Shown one piece after another: positions 20,740 through 29,837 of a stretch of 64,000 nt of DNA. Position 1 is the stretch's first letter. The number at the start of each line of letters is the position of its first letter. The stretch lies in assembly GCA_963575745.1 (NCBI GenBank), contig CAUYUJ010018623.1, positions 112,001 through 176,000 on the forward strand, in the 5' to 3' direction. A program made the position numbers and the translations under genes. A model generated the notes under the pieces. The model had not been told where the DNA came from. It did no database searches and saw only the letters and a program-made list of their open reading frames with translations. Origin of the DNA: Prorocentrum cordatum (Eukaryota; Sar; Dinophyceae; Prorocentrales; Prorocentraceae).

Positions 20740-21897
20740 CAAGGAGGTGGCTTCTCGGCCGAGTAGACCCATATGGCGTAGATGTACAACGGCATGTCTT
20801 TCAGGACTGCGTGGTTCCCGCGATGCAACCAGTCGTCGACGGGCGTAGTAGTGCGCGTGCGCCTGGCCCCCTCCCTGCCCTTCTCCTCCGTCGTCTCCGC
20901 CTCTGCCTCGTTCAAGAAGCGCTGCAGCGCAGTCAGCGCTACTTTGCGCTCGTCCTTGTAAGACCCCGACGAGTTCGGGCTCTTCACGGCCACGTCGTAG
21001 TCGTAGGCAGACTGGAGGTTCCCGAGCTCGGTGCCATCTGGGTGCCGGTAGAGCTCCGCGCCGCCGTCCAGACGCACGCGCTCCCATCCCACGAGCGGAT
21101 AAGACTGCTTGTCCTTGGTGAGATACCTCAGACCAACTCCGCCGCCGTCCTTGATGCGTTTGTGTCGCACGGCCTGGCCGAACTTGTTCCGCCACGTCTG
21201 CGCAGCGAGAAAGACGGCCCTCTTGATGAACACCTTCCAGCAACGATGGGAGAAGTACGTCATGGTGTTGAACATGATTGGCATCAGTATCTCGCTCATG
21301 CCCCTATGATGGCACCGCTTGAAGGCAGACGACATAAGGTTCAGAGTCTGCAGGACTTGCCCAAACTTGTTGGGGCCCCGCCCGGGAGCTTCGGAAACAG
21401 CGCTCCCCTCTGCATCGCGGCTCTGCGTCTTCTTGGTGGCCTCCTGCATTTCCTCCCGCCTCAGCTCCAGACGCTCGATCCCCTTGCGCAGCTCCTCGAG
21501 GGTCCCCTGCATGTCCGGCAGCTGCTTGGTGGTGTACGCATTGATGTAGAAGCCCGTGTTGATGCCGTCGCACATCGCGGCCGTGGATTCTCGCTCCATG
21601 ACTGTCGCGAGCTCATTGTTCTGGGCGACTGTTGCATCGTCCGACCGCATGCACTCCAGGAGTATGGCTCTCCACTCATCGGGAGTAAACTCCTCCGTGA
21701 ATGCGTGAGGCTCGGCGGGGAGATTGCCCTTCTCGAGGGAACGTCTCGGCAAGTAGTCATTCTCTACCCACTCGTAGTTGTTCATGTACCCGAAAGTTGG
21801 CTGGTCGCCAAGGTGCGGGAGTTCCTCGTCCGGTTGGAGCCAGCGCTGCGAAGGAGGAAGGCGCCGAAGATCCTGGGAAGAGACAAGCAAAGCGGAG
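20740..21897 (-). CDS. Helitron Rep domain, C-terminal part with catalytic Tyr pair
   Basis: The frame 20424-21923 includes MCDGINTGFYINAYTTKQLP at about 21534-21570. Here YINAY matches the YxxxY active-site pattern of Helitron Rep proteins and the following Lys is also expected. These tyrosines would cut and rejoin single-stranded DNA at the element ends. Further along, FNTMTYFSHRCWKVFIKRAV and KDKQSYPLVGWERV are typical of this region, and DMPLYIYAIWVYSAEKPP is the last convincing segment. The first ten residues of the open frame are translated motif and belong to the intron-like segment at 21901-22034. Confidence 0.65.
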
Positions 21898-21900
21898 GAG

Positions 21901-22034
21901 GTCACCGAGGGCCCTTTCACCACAGATGCCCGTTATCCAGCAGAGCCCAATCCCACTCTACAACCCCCCCCCTCCTCCCCCAGGCGGTAGTCCATGCCAT
22001 TCAAGGAGGAGGGGATGTCACCGAGGGCCATTTC
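21901..22034 (-). other. Intron-like segment bounded by direct copies of GTCACCGAGGGCC
   Basis: GTCACCGAGGGCCCTTTC at 21901-21918 and GTCACCGAGGGCCATTTC at 22017-22034 are 116 bases apart in direct orientation, each preceded by a GGAGGAG-like stretch. The Rep coding sequence stops on one side and resumes on the other. The layout is that of a short inserted intron with a long terminal direct repeat, comparable to introner-type elements known in dinoflagellates and other protists. Confidence 0.5.
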
Positions 22035-22060
22035 TCGAAAGAGTGTCATCAGAACACGAC

Positions 22061-22620
22061 TCAATAACGCGAATCAGAACATCTCCAGAAAACAACGCGC
22101 CGAATTTTCGAACACACCAGCAGATCCTGCACGTCCAGGTTGCATCGCACGCAATCCAGCCCGGCGTAGTTGATGAGGCACTCGGAAGGGTGCTCCTGGA
22201 ACAAAAGCAGCCTGCCTGTCATGCCGTGTTCAGATTGGCCCACGACGACGACTGCGTTGCGGAGAGGCTCCCCTTGCCGTCGTCTCTGCCAGCCTGGTAG
22301 GCTGATGATGTAGTAGTAGCCATGCCTGCATATTTTCTGAACCTTGACGCCGCTGTACTTGAAGCAGCTCTCCCCGCACACGTGCACCAGGATCTCCTCA
22401 GCCAAGGACCTCGCGTCCTCCGTGAAAGCCTGCTCCCACGAGTGCGGGCTCTGCTCGCCGGCACTGAGATCACCGCGGCGATGAAGCGCACCGCGCCTGC
22501 GATGGTCCGGACACCTGAATACGGCAAACTCGGAGACAACCTTCGAGTACGTGGATCCGGGCTCCGGCTTGCCGTCCCCTGCCGCGCTCGTCTGCGTGAC
22601 CGACTTGGCTTTGAGGGGCA
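22061..22620 (-). CDS. Helitron Rep segment with Cys/His cluster, multiple frameshifts
   Basis: The frame 22061-22741 contains DARSLAEEILVHVCGESCFK, QKICRHGYYYIISLPG and HPSECLINYAGLDCVRCNLD followed by VQDLLV. The latter matches the position in Helitron proteins just ahead of the Tyr motif, where a His-Pro and a CNLD/ANxD-type block occur. Around 22440-22510 the better coding frame is another one (VRTIAGAVRFIAAVIS), and at about 22620 the frame changes again to join the upstream Rep frame. These breaks indicate a decayed gene. Confidence 0.55.
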
Positions 22621-22622
22621 AC

Positions 22623-23948
22623 TCAGGTCTGCTCCACGCTGCCTTTTTCGGCCGCGTCCTCGAAGAGACGACTCTGCTCCTCCGTTGGTTCCACGCTATC
22701 TCGTTGAAGATCGTCGCGCATGGCGTCGATCTCGCTGCCACCGTCGTACTTGGTCAAACTTCGCTCTGTCTTGGAACACGGGAGCGGTTCCGCGACCTGG
22801 TCGAGGTGGCCAAACCTCTGGGGCGCTCTCATCACTGAGCTCTGGCAAGTGGACTGCATGGACGACACGCACTGCTTCATCCAGGTCACCAGGCGGGTCT
22901 GCAGGGAACCAGGGTCTCGCTGCAGCATTCGCAATACGTCCGCTGGTTTTATGCCAAGTAACCACACCAGGATGTGCGGATGTAGAGAGCCCCTGTCCTG
23001 CGCTTCGATCTCCCCGCGGAAAGCAAGCACGGGGCCGAAGATGCCCTGCCCGAAAGAAGAAGCCGCGACGCCGTCCGTGCACTGATCGGCAGAGGGCCGC
23101 GCGCGACGCCGATTTTCCAAGAGTTCTGGTCGTGCTCCCAGTACGTGTATGAAGAACAGCTTCATCATCTTGTCGAACACGAGCGTCTGACCCACTGGGT
23201 CTGCGGCAAGCCTCTTCATCATGTCCCGGTACTTCGGCAGGGTCTCGTTGCCCGAGATAAAACTGTCCTCCAGACGAATCTCTTCCCCCTGGACGACGAG
23301 GAGCAGCGGCTGCTTCGTGTCCGCGAGGTTGGGAGTGCAGAACACCGCAGGCTCGCCGAACAAGGTCATGTAGGCATTCCCCTCGTACCGGCACAGTCGG
23401 CGGTGTCCGTCCGTGCCCATGACGTCGGCGTGGCCCATCTGCAAGGCATTCAGGGCCACAGAGAGGTTGTGAGGGAACTCCTGGTCGGATGCCAAGTTGC
23501 GCAGCCCATGAATACGGCCGTCCCGCGCGTGCTGCAAACGAGCGGCGGCGGCGATTTCTTCCGACGTCAACTTCAGGAGCTGCTCGGCGATTTTCATGCC
23601 GCCGCTCGTCAGGAAGGCGCACTGCGACGCGTGGCGCTCTGTGAGCCAGTAGATGGAGGAGAGCAGGTGAAGGACGAGCCGATCAGAGGCAAACCGGTTG
23701 GACAGAAGATCTGGGTCCACCTTGCACTGTTCGTCTTCTCCGTCCACAGTGTACTCCAGCTCCTCGCGCATGAGCAGGCGCGTGATCCATTCCACGGGAA
23801 GGAGCGGGACGTACGGAGCATAGGCTCGCTGCGGATCGCCAAAGGCTCCGTCTCCATAGTGCCAGAGAGTGGGTCGAGCCTGCGTCATGGCTTCCCAGTT
23901 GAACAGAGAAAACGGCCTGCTGCCCCGCGCGACCTGCAGGCGAGGCAC
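22623..23948 (-). CDS. Helitron Rep domain with HUH motif (Helitron_like_N type)
   Basis: This frame holds the core of the rolling-circle initiator. AYMTLFGEPAVFCTPN (residues about 192-207) corresponds to the FITFTCNP-type motif. FGPVLAFRGEIEAQDRGSLH, running into HPHILVWL, contains the metal-binding HUH motif as His-Pro-His (residues about 323-325). Leading sequences such as NLSVALNALQMGHADVMGTD fit the upstream part of the family. The protein would nick the transposon strand in the nucleus. The frame ends at 22623 within a stretch that still looks coding (SVEPTEEQSRLFEDAAEKG), so the stop probably results from a frameshift. Upstream it should join 24078-26870, with a break near 23950-24080. 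Confidence 0.75.
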   Translation of the reverse strand: MPRLQVARGSRPFSLFNWEAMTQARPTLWHYGDGAFGDPQRAYAPYVPLLPVEWITRLLMREELEYTVDGEDEQCKVDPDLLSNRFASDRLVLHLLSSIYWLTERHASQCAFLTSGGMKIAEQLLKLTSEEIAAAARLQHARDGRIHGLRNLASDQEFPHNLSVALNALQMGHADVMGTDGHRRLCRYEGNAYMTLFGEPAVFCTPNLADTKQPLLLVVQGEEIRLEDSFISGNETLPKYRDMMKRLAADPVGQTLVFDKMMKLFFIHVLGARPELLENRRRARPSADQCTDGVAASSFGQGIFGPVLAFRGEIEAQDRGSLHPHILVWLLGIKPADVLRMLQRDPGSLQTRLVTWMKQCVSSMQSTCQSSVMRAPQRFGHLDQVAEPLPCSKTERSLTKYDGGSEIDAMRDDLQRDSVEPTEEQSRLFEDAAEKGSVEQT

Positions 23949-24077
23949 AGTGGTCGAGGCGGACGCGGCGGCGGCGTCGGAAGGCTACGACGTGCTCGGC
24001 GCCGCGGGCGGAGCAGCCTGACAATCGACGCCACTGAGAAGCCATTGCAGCTCTGCGAGCATTTTGTGTTGCGACTG

Positions 24078-26870
24078 CTAGCTCGTAGCTTTCTGCGCGA
24101 GCTTCCGAACCTTGGCGCACTGCTCAAGAATGCGCTCTCGGCCGGCCTCGTCCTGCAGGCAGGAGTCGTTGCCGTCCAACTGCGACTCCAGGATGGACTC
24201 CGCTTCCGCCGCCACCGACCGCGCTGCGGCGGCGTCGAGCTCTTCCATCTGGTGCTGCAGGGCCGTGATCTGCATGCAGCTCTCGTGAGCCTTGGCTCCA
24301 GGAGTGTCATCGGGGTGGAAGGCGGCCACCACTCTGGACTGGCGCTCGAGCGCGACGTCCTCGTCGATCTTGTCGGCGTGCCCCGCCGCCGTGGCGTCCC
24401 CGGGCCCGCTGGACAGGACCACGCCCGGGTCGTCGGTGTCCATGGGGACCTCCACAGCAGAGTCCGAGATCGGAGGCGGCACCCGTTTCTCAATGCCCGC
24501 TGGGCACCACTGGGCCACCAGGTCGGCGTCGTAAGTGGTCTCGGCGTATGCGACGTTGGTCTTCCGAAGGTAGGCCGCCTGGGCGTCGAACACTGACTTC
24601 TCGATCTGGAGCTGAGCGATGCGGCTGACGCGGGCGCGGCCCCTGCGCTGGGCCTCGTCGGCGCCCTCGTCGCCCTGGGAGGGCGGCCCCGTGAAACTGA
24701 CGGCAAAAGACTTTCCCAGGTCAGGGGTTGGGAACCGCGTCAAGGCCTCGGTGCACGAGGCGTTCCCGAACAGCACGGCGCATCCCGTGAAGCCAGATTG
24801 GTGGAAGAGGAAGTCCCAGGAGCGCGCGGTCTGAGTGCCGGCAGTCTCAGCCTTGGAGCGCTGGTCTGGCCGCAACACAACCTTGGTGGCAACCACCCGC
24901 GCCAGGGCGAGCAGCATCTCGTGCGCCAGCGTCGTGTCTCGGAACAGCGGGAGCCAGCGGCCAATCCACATGTGGTTCGCCAGGGCGTACTTGCACATCG
25001 TGGGCGTCTTCTTCCTGAAGTTGTCGAAACACTCCTGGCAGACGTTCACTTTCTCGTGCCCGCTGGCTTGCGCATCACTGACTCGGCGCTTGTGGAGGAG
25101 CACGCGCCTGCGCCCCTGCGAGTCTCCGACCCTCTTGTTCACGGCGGACGCGAGAAGCTCTTCCTTCGGGATGAGGTTCCAGGCCTCGTGGTACGTCTCT
25201 GGGTCGAGCAGCACGGCCACGGCCTCTGGAGCCTGCATGGAACACTCCGGCCCGGCCAGGTACACTTCCTGGACGTCTTCCGACCACTGGCGTCGCGCGC
25301 AGAAGACGCACGCCTTCATACACCTGTGGTCCCACCTCTGGTCACGAGGCAATCCTTCGTCCGAGTTGGCCTGCGCCGTCATCTCTTCCGAGAACCCGTC
25401 CCAGCCCATGGCTCCGCGAGTGTAGAACTCCGTGAAGTTGCTGATGGTGAGCCTCATCTCCTGGCCGGTGGTCTTGTGCGGGCACAGCGACTCGAGCGCG
25501 AAGCGGACATTGCGGTACCTCTGTTCCCCCCCGTGTTCCTTGCTCACGTTCTCGAGCCAGTCGCCCTTGCAGATGAACTCTGTGTCCTGGCAGAGTTGAC
25601 ATGGCACAGGTTGAGTGTGTAGCGCCCGCATGTCCCAGATCTTGACCTTCTCCGTAGGTTCCTTGCGTCGAAGCTCACGAGTATGCTCATACCTGCGGAT
25701 CGGGTCCTGGGACTCAGCGAAGTGATCGAGTCGGGTGCGGTCTCGATTATCCCCCTGTCCGGATCTTGCCCACCTCTTCTTCACGTTGTCGTCTGCGAGC
25801 AGACGTGCCTTATCAGCCCGTAGGGCTTCTTTGCCACTCGCGCGTTCGTCTCGGTCCTGCTGTCGGCCGCTTCGGTCCTGCTCCCGGCCGCTCTGGGCCC
25901 GGCCGCTCTGGTCCCGGCTGCTTCGGTCTTGCTGTCGACCGCTTCTGCACCTGCCGCCTTGGCCGTGCTGCGGGCCGCCGTGGTTGCTCGCCCCAGCCGG
26001 CTCTTGCCCGCGGGCCTGGCTGGTCTGCCCTTGGGCGCGTCGATCCGGTTGCTGCAGCGCCACCGACGCGGCCTCCGCCACCCTGCTGGTCAAGAGGTCC
26101 CGCATAGTGCGGGGATCAGCCCGCGCCTGCTTGCCGCGCAGGCGCCTGCCCGTGGGTGTGTCGACGCGCGTCAAGAAGACGAGGTACTGGAAATGCTCTG
26201 GTGGCTCGCTCAGCTTGGAAACCTTACCGTCGTTCAACTTGAACCATTCGTTGTCCAAGTGCACGAACGTGAAGTAGTGGCCAGATTGCATCATCTGGTC
26301 GGCGGAGACGTCTCCATCTGCTTCGTGTGCCGCAAGCGAGTCGACGCGATACGTAGCAGTGTCTTCAGTGCCGGCCACCGTCACCTCAAATTCGGCGGTG
26401 CCCCAATCTGCCCTAGCAGTGACGGAGTGGCGGACGCCACCGAGCTCGTAAGTATTCTCAACGCGCAGCATCAACGCAGGAGAAGGCGCCGCGATGGCAG
26501 CGTCTCCGGTCAAAGATACCATCAGCATACCAGCAACATTGACTTTGCCCGCCGCCGCTGCTACCTGCGCGTCGGGAGACACCTGGCACAGGATCTGGTC
26601 CTCGACGGCCTCGGCGGCTCCCGAGCCGAACACTCGCGTGCGGAGGTCCTGGGCGTTGTCCAAGCACCCCAGCAGGAAGGTGGCGCACTCGGAGGCGTCC
26701 TGCTGTGTTCCTCCAGGATACTTACTGTGGTGGAGGAAGTAGCTGACCAGTTTCCCCAGCAGGGGCACGGTGTCCAAGCACGTGCTGGCCGGGTCTGCCT
26801 TGGCGAGACGACTGATGTCTGAATCTCGGCGGACTTCCACTTTAGAGCCGCCTCCCCCCGCCCGGACCAC
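24078..26870 (-). CDS. Helitron protein: USP-like protease C-terminal half plus DUF6570-like region
   Basis: The 930-residue frame has two parts. Residues about 30-240 match the ubiquitin-specific protease (peptidase C19) fold after its Cys box: GGTQQDASECATFLLGCLD (about 53-71), then the His box SGHYFTFVHLDNEWFKLND (about 196-214) with catalytic His198 and the usual Asn/Asp, and FQYLVFLTRVD at the end. A Gln/Arg/Ser-rich linker follows (about 270-380). Residues about 400-700 have Cys pairs (CQLCQD, CVFCARRQW, CQECFDNF) and KYALANHMWIGRWLPLF, which resemble the DUF6570 region found ahead of Helitron Rep domains. C19 enzymes cleave ubiquitin from proteins; the target here is unknown. The Cys box is encoded upstream at 28376-28984. 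Confidence 0.7.
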   Translation of the reverse strand: MVRAGGGGSKVEVRRDSDISRLAKADPASTCLDTVPLLGKLVSYFLHHSKYPGGTQQDASECATFLLGCLDNAQDLRTRVFGSGAAEAVEDQILCQVSPDAQVAAAAGKVNVAGMLMVSLTGDAAIAAPSPALMLRVENTYELGGVRHSVTARADWGTAEFEVTVAGTEDTATYRVDSLAAHEADGDVSADQMMQSGHYFTFVHLDNEWFKLNDGKVSKLSEPPEHFQYLVFLTRVDTPTGRRLRGKQARADPRTMRDLLTSRVAEAASVALQQPDRRAQGQTSQARGQEPAGASNHGGPQHGQGGRCRSGRQQDRSSRDQSGRAQSGREQDRSGRQQDRDERASGKEALRADKARLLADDNVKKRWARSGQGDNRDRTRLDHFAESQDPIRRYEHTRELRRKEPTEKVKIWDMRALHTQPVPCQLCQDTEFICKGDWLENVSKEHGGEQRYRNVRFALESLCPHKTTGQEMRLTISNFTEFYTRGAMGWDGFSEEMTAQANSDEGLPRDQRWDHRCMKACVFCARRQWSEDVQEVYLAGPECSMQAPEAVAVLLDPETYHEAWNLIPKEELLASAVNKRVGDSQGRRRVLLHKRRVSDAQASGHEKVNVCQECFDNFRKKTPTMCKYALANHMWIGRWLPLFRDTTLAHEMLLALARVVATKVVLRPDQRSKAETAGTQTARSWDFLFHQSGFTGCAVLFGNASCTEALTRFPTPDLGKSFAVSFTGPPSQGDEGADEAQRRGRARVSRIAQLQIEKSVFDAQAAYLRKTNVAYAETTYDADLVAQWCPAGIEKRVPPPISDSAVEVPMDTDDPGVVLSSGPGDATAAGHADKIDEDVALERQSRVVAAFHPDDTPGAKAHESCMQITALQHQMEELDAAAARSVAAEAESILESQLDGNDSCLQDEAGRERILEQCAKVRKLAQKATS

Positions 26871-26875
26871 CGAGG

Positions 26876-28090
26876 CGACCCTGGCGGCCGATCAGACAGA
26901 GCGAGAAGCTCGTGGAGGGCCGTCTGCAAGGGTGGGCAAACAGCGATGGGCGTCACCGAGGGCCGTTCCCCGGAGAGCTAGAGGGCGAGGGGGTCACCGA
27001 GGGCCGTTCCTGGGGGGGCCAGGGGCGAGGGGCCACCGAGAGCCGTTTCCCCATGGGACAAGAGGCGAAGGGGTCACCGAGGGCCGTTTCGCTGAATTCG
27101 AACGGAGCTGCGTTGCACCATTTGAGATATGCAAGGACGCAAGTTGCCTGACTCGCCCTTTGACGGAAAGCCTCTGGGCATGGCGATCAGCGAAGCCTTT
27201 CAATGGAAAATCTCCAGGCGCACGCCGGATCGCTCGCGTGGAAGAACCCTTGGAACTGGGCCAGAGAGGATCGAGATCAGAGACCCTGGCGGCCGATCAG
27301 ACAGAGCGAGAAGCTCGTGGAGGGCCGTCTGCAAGGATGGGCAAACAGCGATGGGAGTCACCGAGGGCCGTTCCCCGGAGAGCTAGAGGGCGATGGGGGT
27401 CACCGAGGGCCGTTCCTGGGAGGGCCAGGGGCGAGGGATCACCGAGGGCCGTTTCCCCATGGGACAAGAGGCGAGGGGGTCACCGAGGGCCGTTTCGCTG
27501 AATTCAAACGGGGCTGAGTGGCACCATTTGAGATATGCAAGGACGCAAGTTGCCTGACTCGCCCTTTGACGGAAAGCCTCTGGGCATGGCGATCAGCGAA
27601 GCCTTCCAATGGAAAATCTCCAGGCGCACGCCGGAGCGCTCGCGTGGAAGAACCTTTGGAACTGGCAGAGGATCGAGATCAGAGACCCTGGGGGCCGATC
27701 AGACAGAGCGAGAAGCTCGTGGAGGGCCGTCTGCAAGAATGGGCAAACAGCGATGGGAGTCACCGAGGGCCGTTCCCCGGAGAGCTAGAGGGCGATGGGG
27801 GTCACCGAGGGCCGTTCCTGGGGGGCCCAGGGGCGGGGGGTCACCGAGAGCCGTTTACCCATGGGACAAGAGGCGAGGGGGTCACCGAGGGCCGTTTCGC
27901 TGAAATCGACAAGAGCTGAGTGTCACCATTTGAGAGACGCAAGGACGCAAGTTGCCTGACTCGCCCTTTGACGGAAAGCCTCTGGGCATTGCGATTGGCG
28001 CAGCCTTTCAATGGAAAATCTCCAGGCGCACGCCGAATCGCCCGCGTGGAAGAACCCTTGGAACTGGGCCAGAGAGGATCGAGATCAGAG
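26876..28090 (-). repeat. Three tandem copies of a ~405-bp unit with nested motif repeats
   Basis: Units start near 26880, 27283 and 27688. Each begins with GGCCGATCAGACAGAGCGAG, whose minus-strand translation is LQTALHELLALSDR, a plausible USP segment. Each then has four tandem GTCACCGAGGGCCGTTCC-type subunits of about 40 bases, followed by a shared stretch with CAAGTTGCCTGACTCGCCC and AATCTCCAGGCGCACGCCG. The segment separates the USP Cys box from the rest of the protease domain and is most simply a large intron with a triplicated exon-intron unit. Confidence 0.85.
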
Positions 28091-28375
28091 CTCGTCTGAG
28101 GCCCGGGCATACGAGAGAACGTAGCGCCTCAGGCACTGGCCGAGCGGCGTCAGGTCGGCCTCGCCGTTGCGAAGAATCTCCAGCCTGGCAGACGCAGACG
28201 CACCGTGCTCTCGACGCGACCAAGTCCCATGAATACGGGGCAAGGGAGGGGGGAGGAGCGTGTTACCAAATCATATCGTACCCCACGACTAGAGTCGCTG
28301 GCCGTGGTAACCGAGCACTGAATCGGGAGCTCAGCGGTAGCCCAGGGCCGCTTTTTCAAAACGCAATGCGATGCG

Positions 28376-28984
28376 TCATGGGACTCGCAGCGCCGGAGCA
28401 ACTGTGCGGAACGACGCGCTCGTTTGGATTGAAACATCCCGACGCCTCCAAGGCTTGCAGTGGATCAGGGCCTGCACCACGGCGTTGAGGTAGCACGTAT
28501 TCCCGAAGATGGGCATGCACACGGACGTCAGGTAGAGGTTCGACAGGTCGTCTGTGACGTTGGCAAAGAAATCACATATTCTCTCCTTTGCGAACGAGAA
28601 CGAATCCGCGTGGGCGAGGCTAATGCGTCTGAAGTCCGTCCAAGCAGCGAGCACCTGTGCGATGCGCCTGGCCCTGACTGGGTCGGGGCGCGGGTCCTCC
28701 TGGTCAGCCGCGTAGAGAAACTTCACCGCCTCCAGCCGCTCTGCCAGGGCAGCCTGCCGCGAGGGGCGCGCTGGGCCTTCCACGTCACGCAGAGAGTCGA
28801 TGCCATGATGCTCCGCGGCGGTTCGAAAGGTCCAACGCCAGGGGGCGACGTCGCTGACCTCCCCGTAGTACTTGGCGCTAGCTACGCCGAGCATGTCAGG
28901 CTGCGCAATGCGAACAGACGAAGGGTAGGTACATCCACTCTGTAGGATCCAGCGTTCGTGGAGCACTTGTAAAGCGCCTGCCAC
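28376..28984 (-). CDS. Helitron protein: USP-like Cys box segment
   Basis: The 202-residue frame contains MPIFGNTCYLNAVVQALIHC (residues about 157-176), the Cys box of ubiquitin-specific proteases, with the nucleophile Cys at residue 164 (about 28493-28495). Real families read G-x-x-N-T-C-Y-x-N-S/A-x-x-Q, which is met. Convincing coding ends about residue 180, after KPW. Beyond it lies the repeated intron-like region, and the protease fold resumes at 26870. The preceding ~150 residues (for example FFANVTDDLSNLYL) are not recognised. An upstream frame change near 28900-28930 links to the N-terminal ORF. Confidence 0.7.
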   Translation of the reverse strand: MAGALQVLHERWILQSGCTYPSSVRIAQPDMLGVASAKYYGEVSDVAPWRWTFRTAAEHHGIDSLRDVEGPARPSRQAALAERLEAVKFLYAADQEDPRPDPVRARRIAQVLAAWTDFRRISLAHADSFSFAKERICDFFANVTDDLSNLYLTSVCMPIFGNTCYLNAVVQALIHCKPWRRRDVSIQTSASFRTVAPALRVP

Positions 28985-29676
28985 AAATCGGCATCGTCGC
29001 CCCTCCTCGACGGCAAGTATTCTGGATCAGAAGCTCGCTTGGCCGCGAATGCCTCGTGCCATTTGACTGCTTTCGCATCCGCTTTCGTCAACGGGTTCTC
29101 GAGCTGAACTGATTCTCGCAGGCCTTGCGACCAAGGTACTTCTGCCCAACGGCGGTCCGTCTGAGCCAGCTCAGGGGACAGCTGAATGCGAGGGGTACCC
29201 GTGGAACGAGCAGAGGTAGCAAGCAGAAGTGCTGGGGGCCGCTGAGGAGTGAAGGCCTGCATGGGCGTGCACTTGATAGGCGTGTCCTGCGCGGGCGTGG
29301 CAACGCCCCCGTTGCCGGCGTCGCCGACCCGCCGAACTTTCGCCAACGGCGAGCCATCGCCATCCTCTGCACTGCCCCCCGGCTGATCAGCCGGGAACCC
29401 GCCGGACGAAGGGTTCAGCAAGTATGCCACCAGGCACTGCCTCCTCCTGCTATCGTCGTTCGCACCTGGGTGCGGCAACTCGTTATACCTCATGTAAAGC
29501 GTCTCGGGCCACCAATTCTTCAGTTGACGGTGATAGGCATCGAATGCGTTTCTTATCAGAGGCCCCTCGCAGCCACGCAAGCCTTCCAGGCTTACATCGT
29601 CGCCCATGTCAGTCAGTGCGTTCTTCAGCTTCACGCGCGGAGGCGGCAGCTGTCCAATGTCAATTTTGGGCGGCAT
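28930..29676 (-). CDS. N-terminal segment of the Helitron protein, unknown
   Basis: The minus-strand frame runs 29829-28882; the ATG at 29676 (MPPKIDIGQLPPPRVKLKNA) is the best start, since residues before it are basic and lack protein character. It includes AFDAYHRQLKNWWPETLYMR and then a low-complexity Pro/Gly/Ala region. The segment ADAKAVKWHEAFAAKRASDP and DADLWQALYKCST precede a frame change near 28900-28930 into the USP Cys-box frame. No domain is recognised. It is assigned to the Helitron because it is contiguous, on the same strand and inside the inferred insertion edges. Confidence 0.45.
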
Positions 29677-29837
29677 TGCTGCCGCGCGTAGGCCGGGCGG
29701 TTGTTGCCCGCAAGTTGGAGCACAGACAAACTTGCGTAAATGCGCAGTCGTGCCGCGCCGGCTTGAGCCGCGATGTTTACGGATCAGGGTAAGACGCAAG
29801 CTCTCACGCGCAATGCGGTGGATAATCACTGCACCAA

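Larger units (their letters stand above)
16579..29835 (-). mobile_element. Decayed autonomous Helitron with a USP-like protease domain
   Basis: The minus-strand coding order is an unknown N-terminal region, ubiquitin-specific-protease-like blocks, a DUF6570-like Cys region, a HUH Rep domain, a YxxxY pair and a PIF1-type SF1 helicase. Rep plus PIF1 helicase on one strand is the hallmark of Helitrons, which transpose as rolling circles. The outer limits are inferred by comparing 16.58 kb and 29.84 kb with the direct module-to-array junction at 34097. Several frameshifts indicate an inactive copy, though some breaks are probably introns. The canonical 3' CTRR end was not found. Confidence 0.75.
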
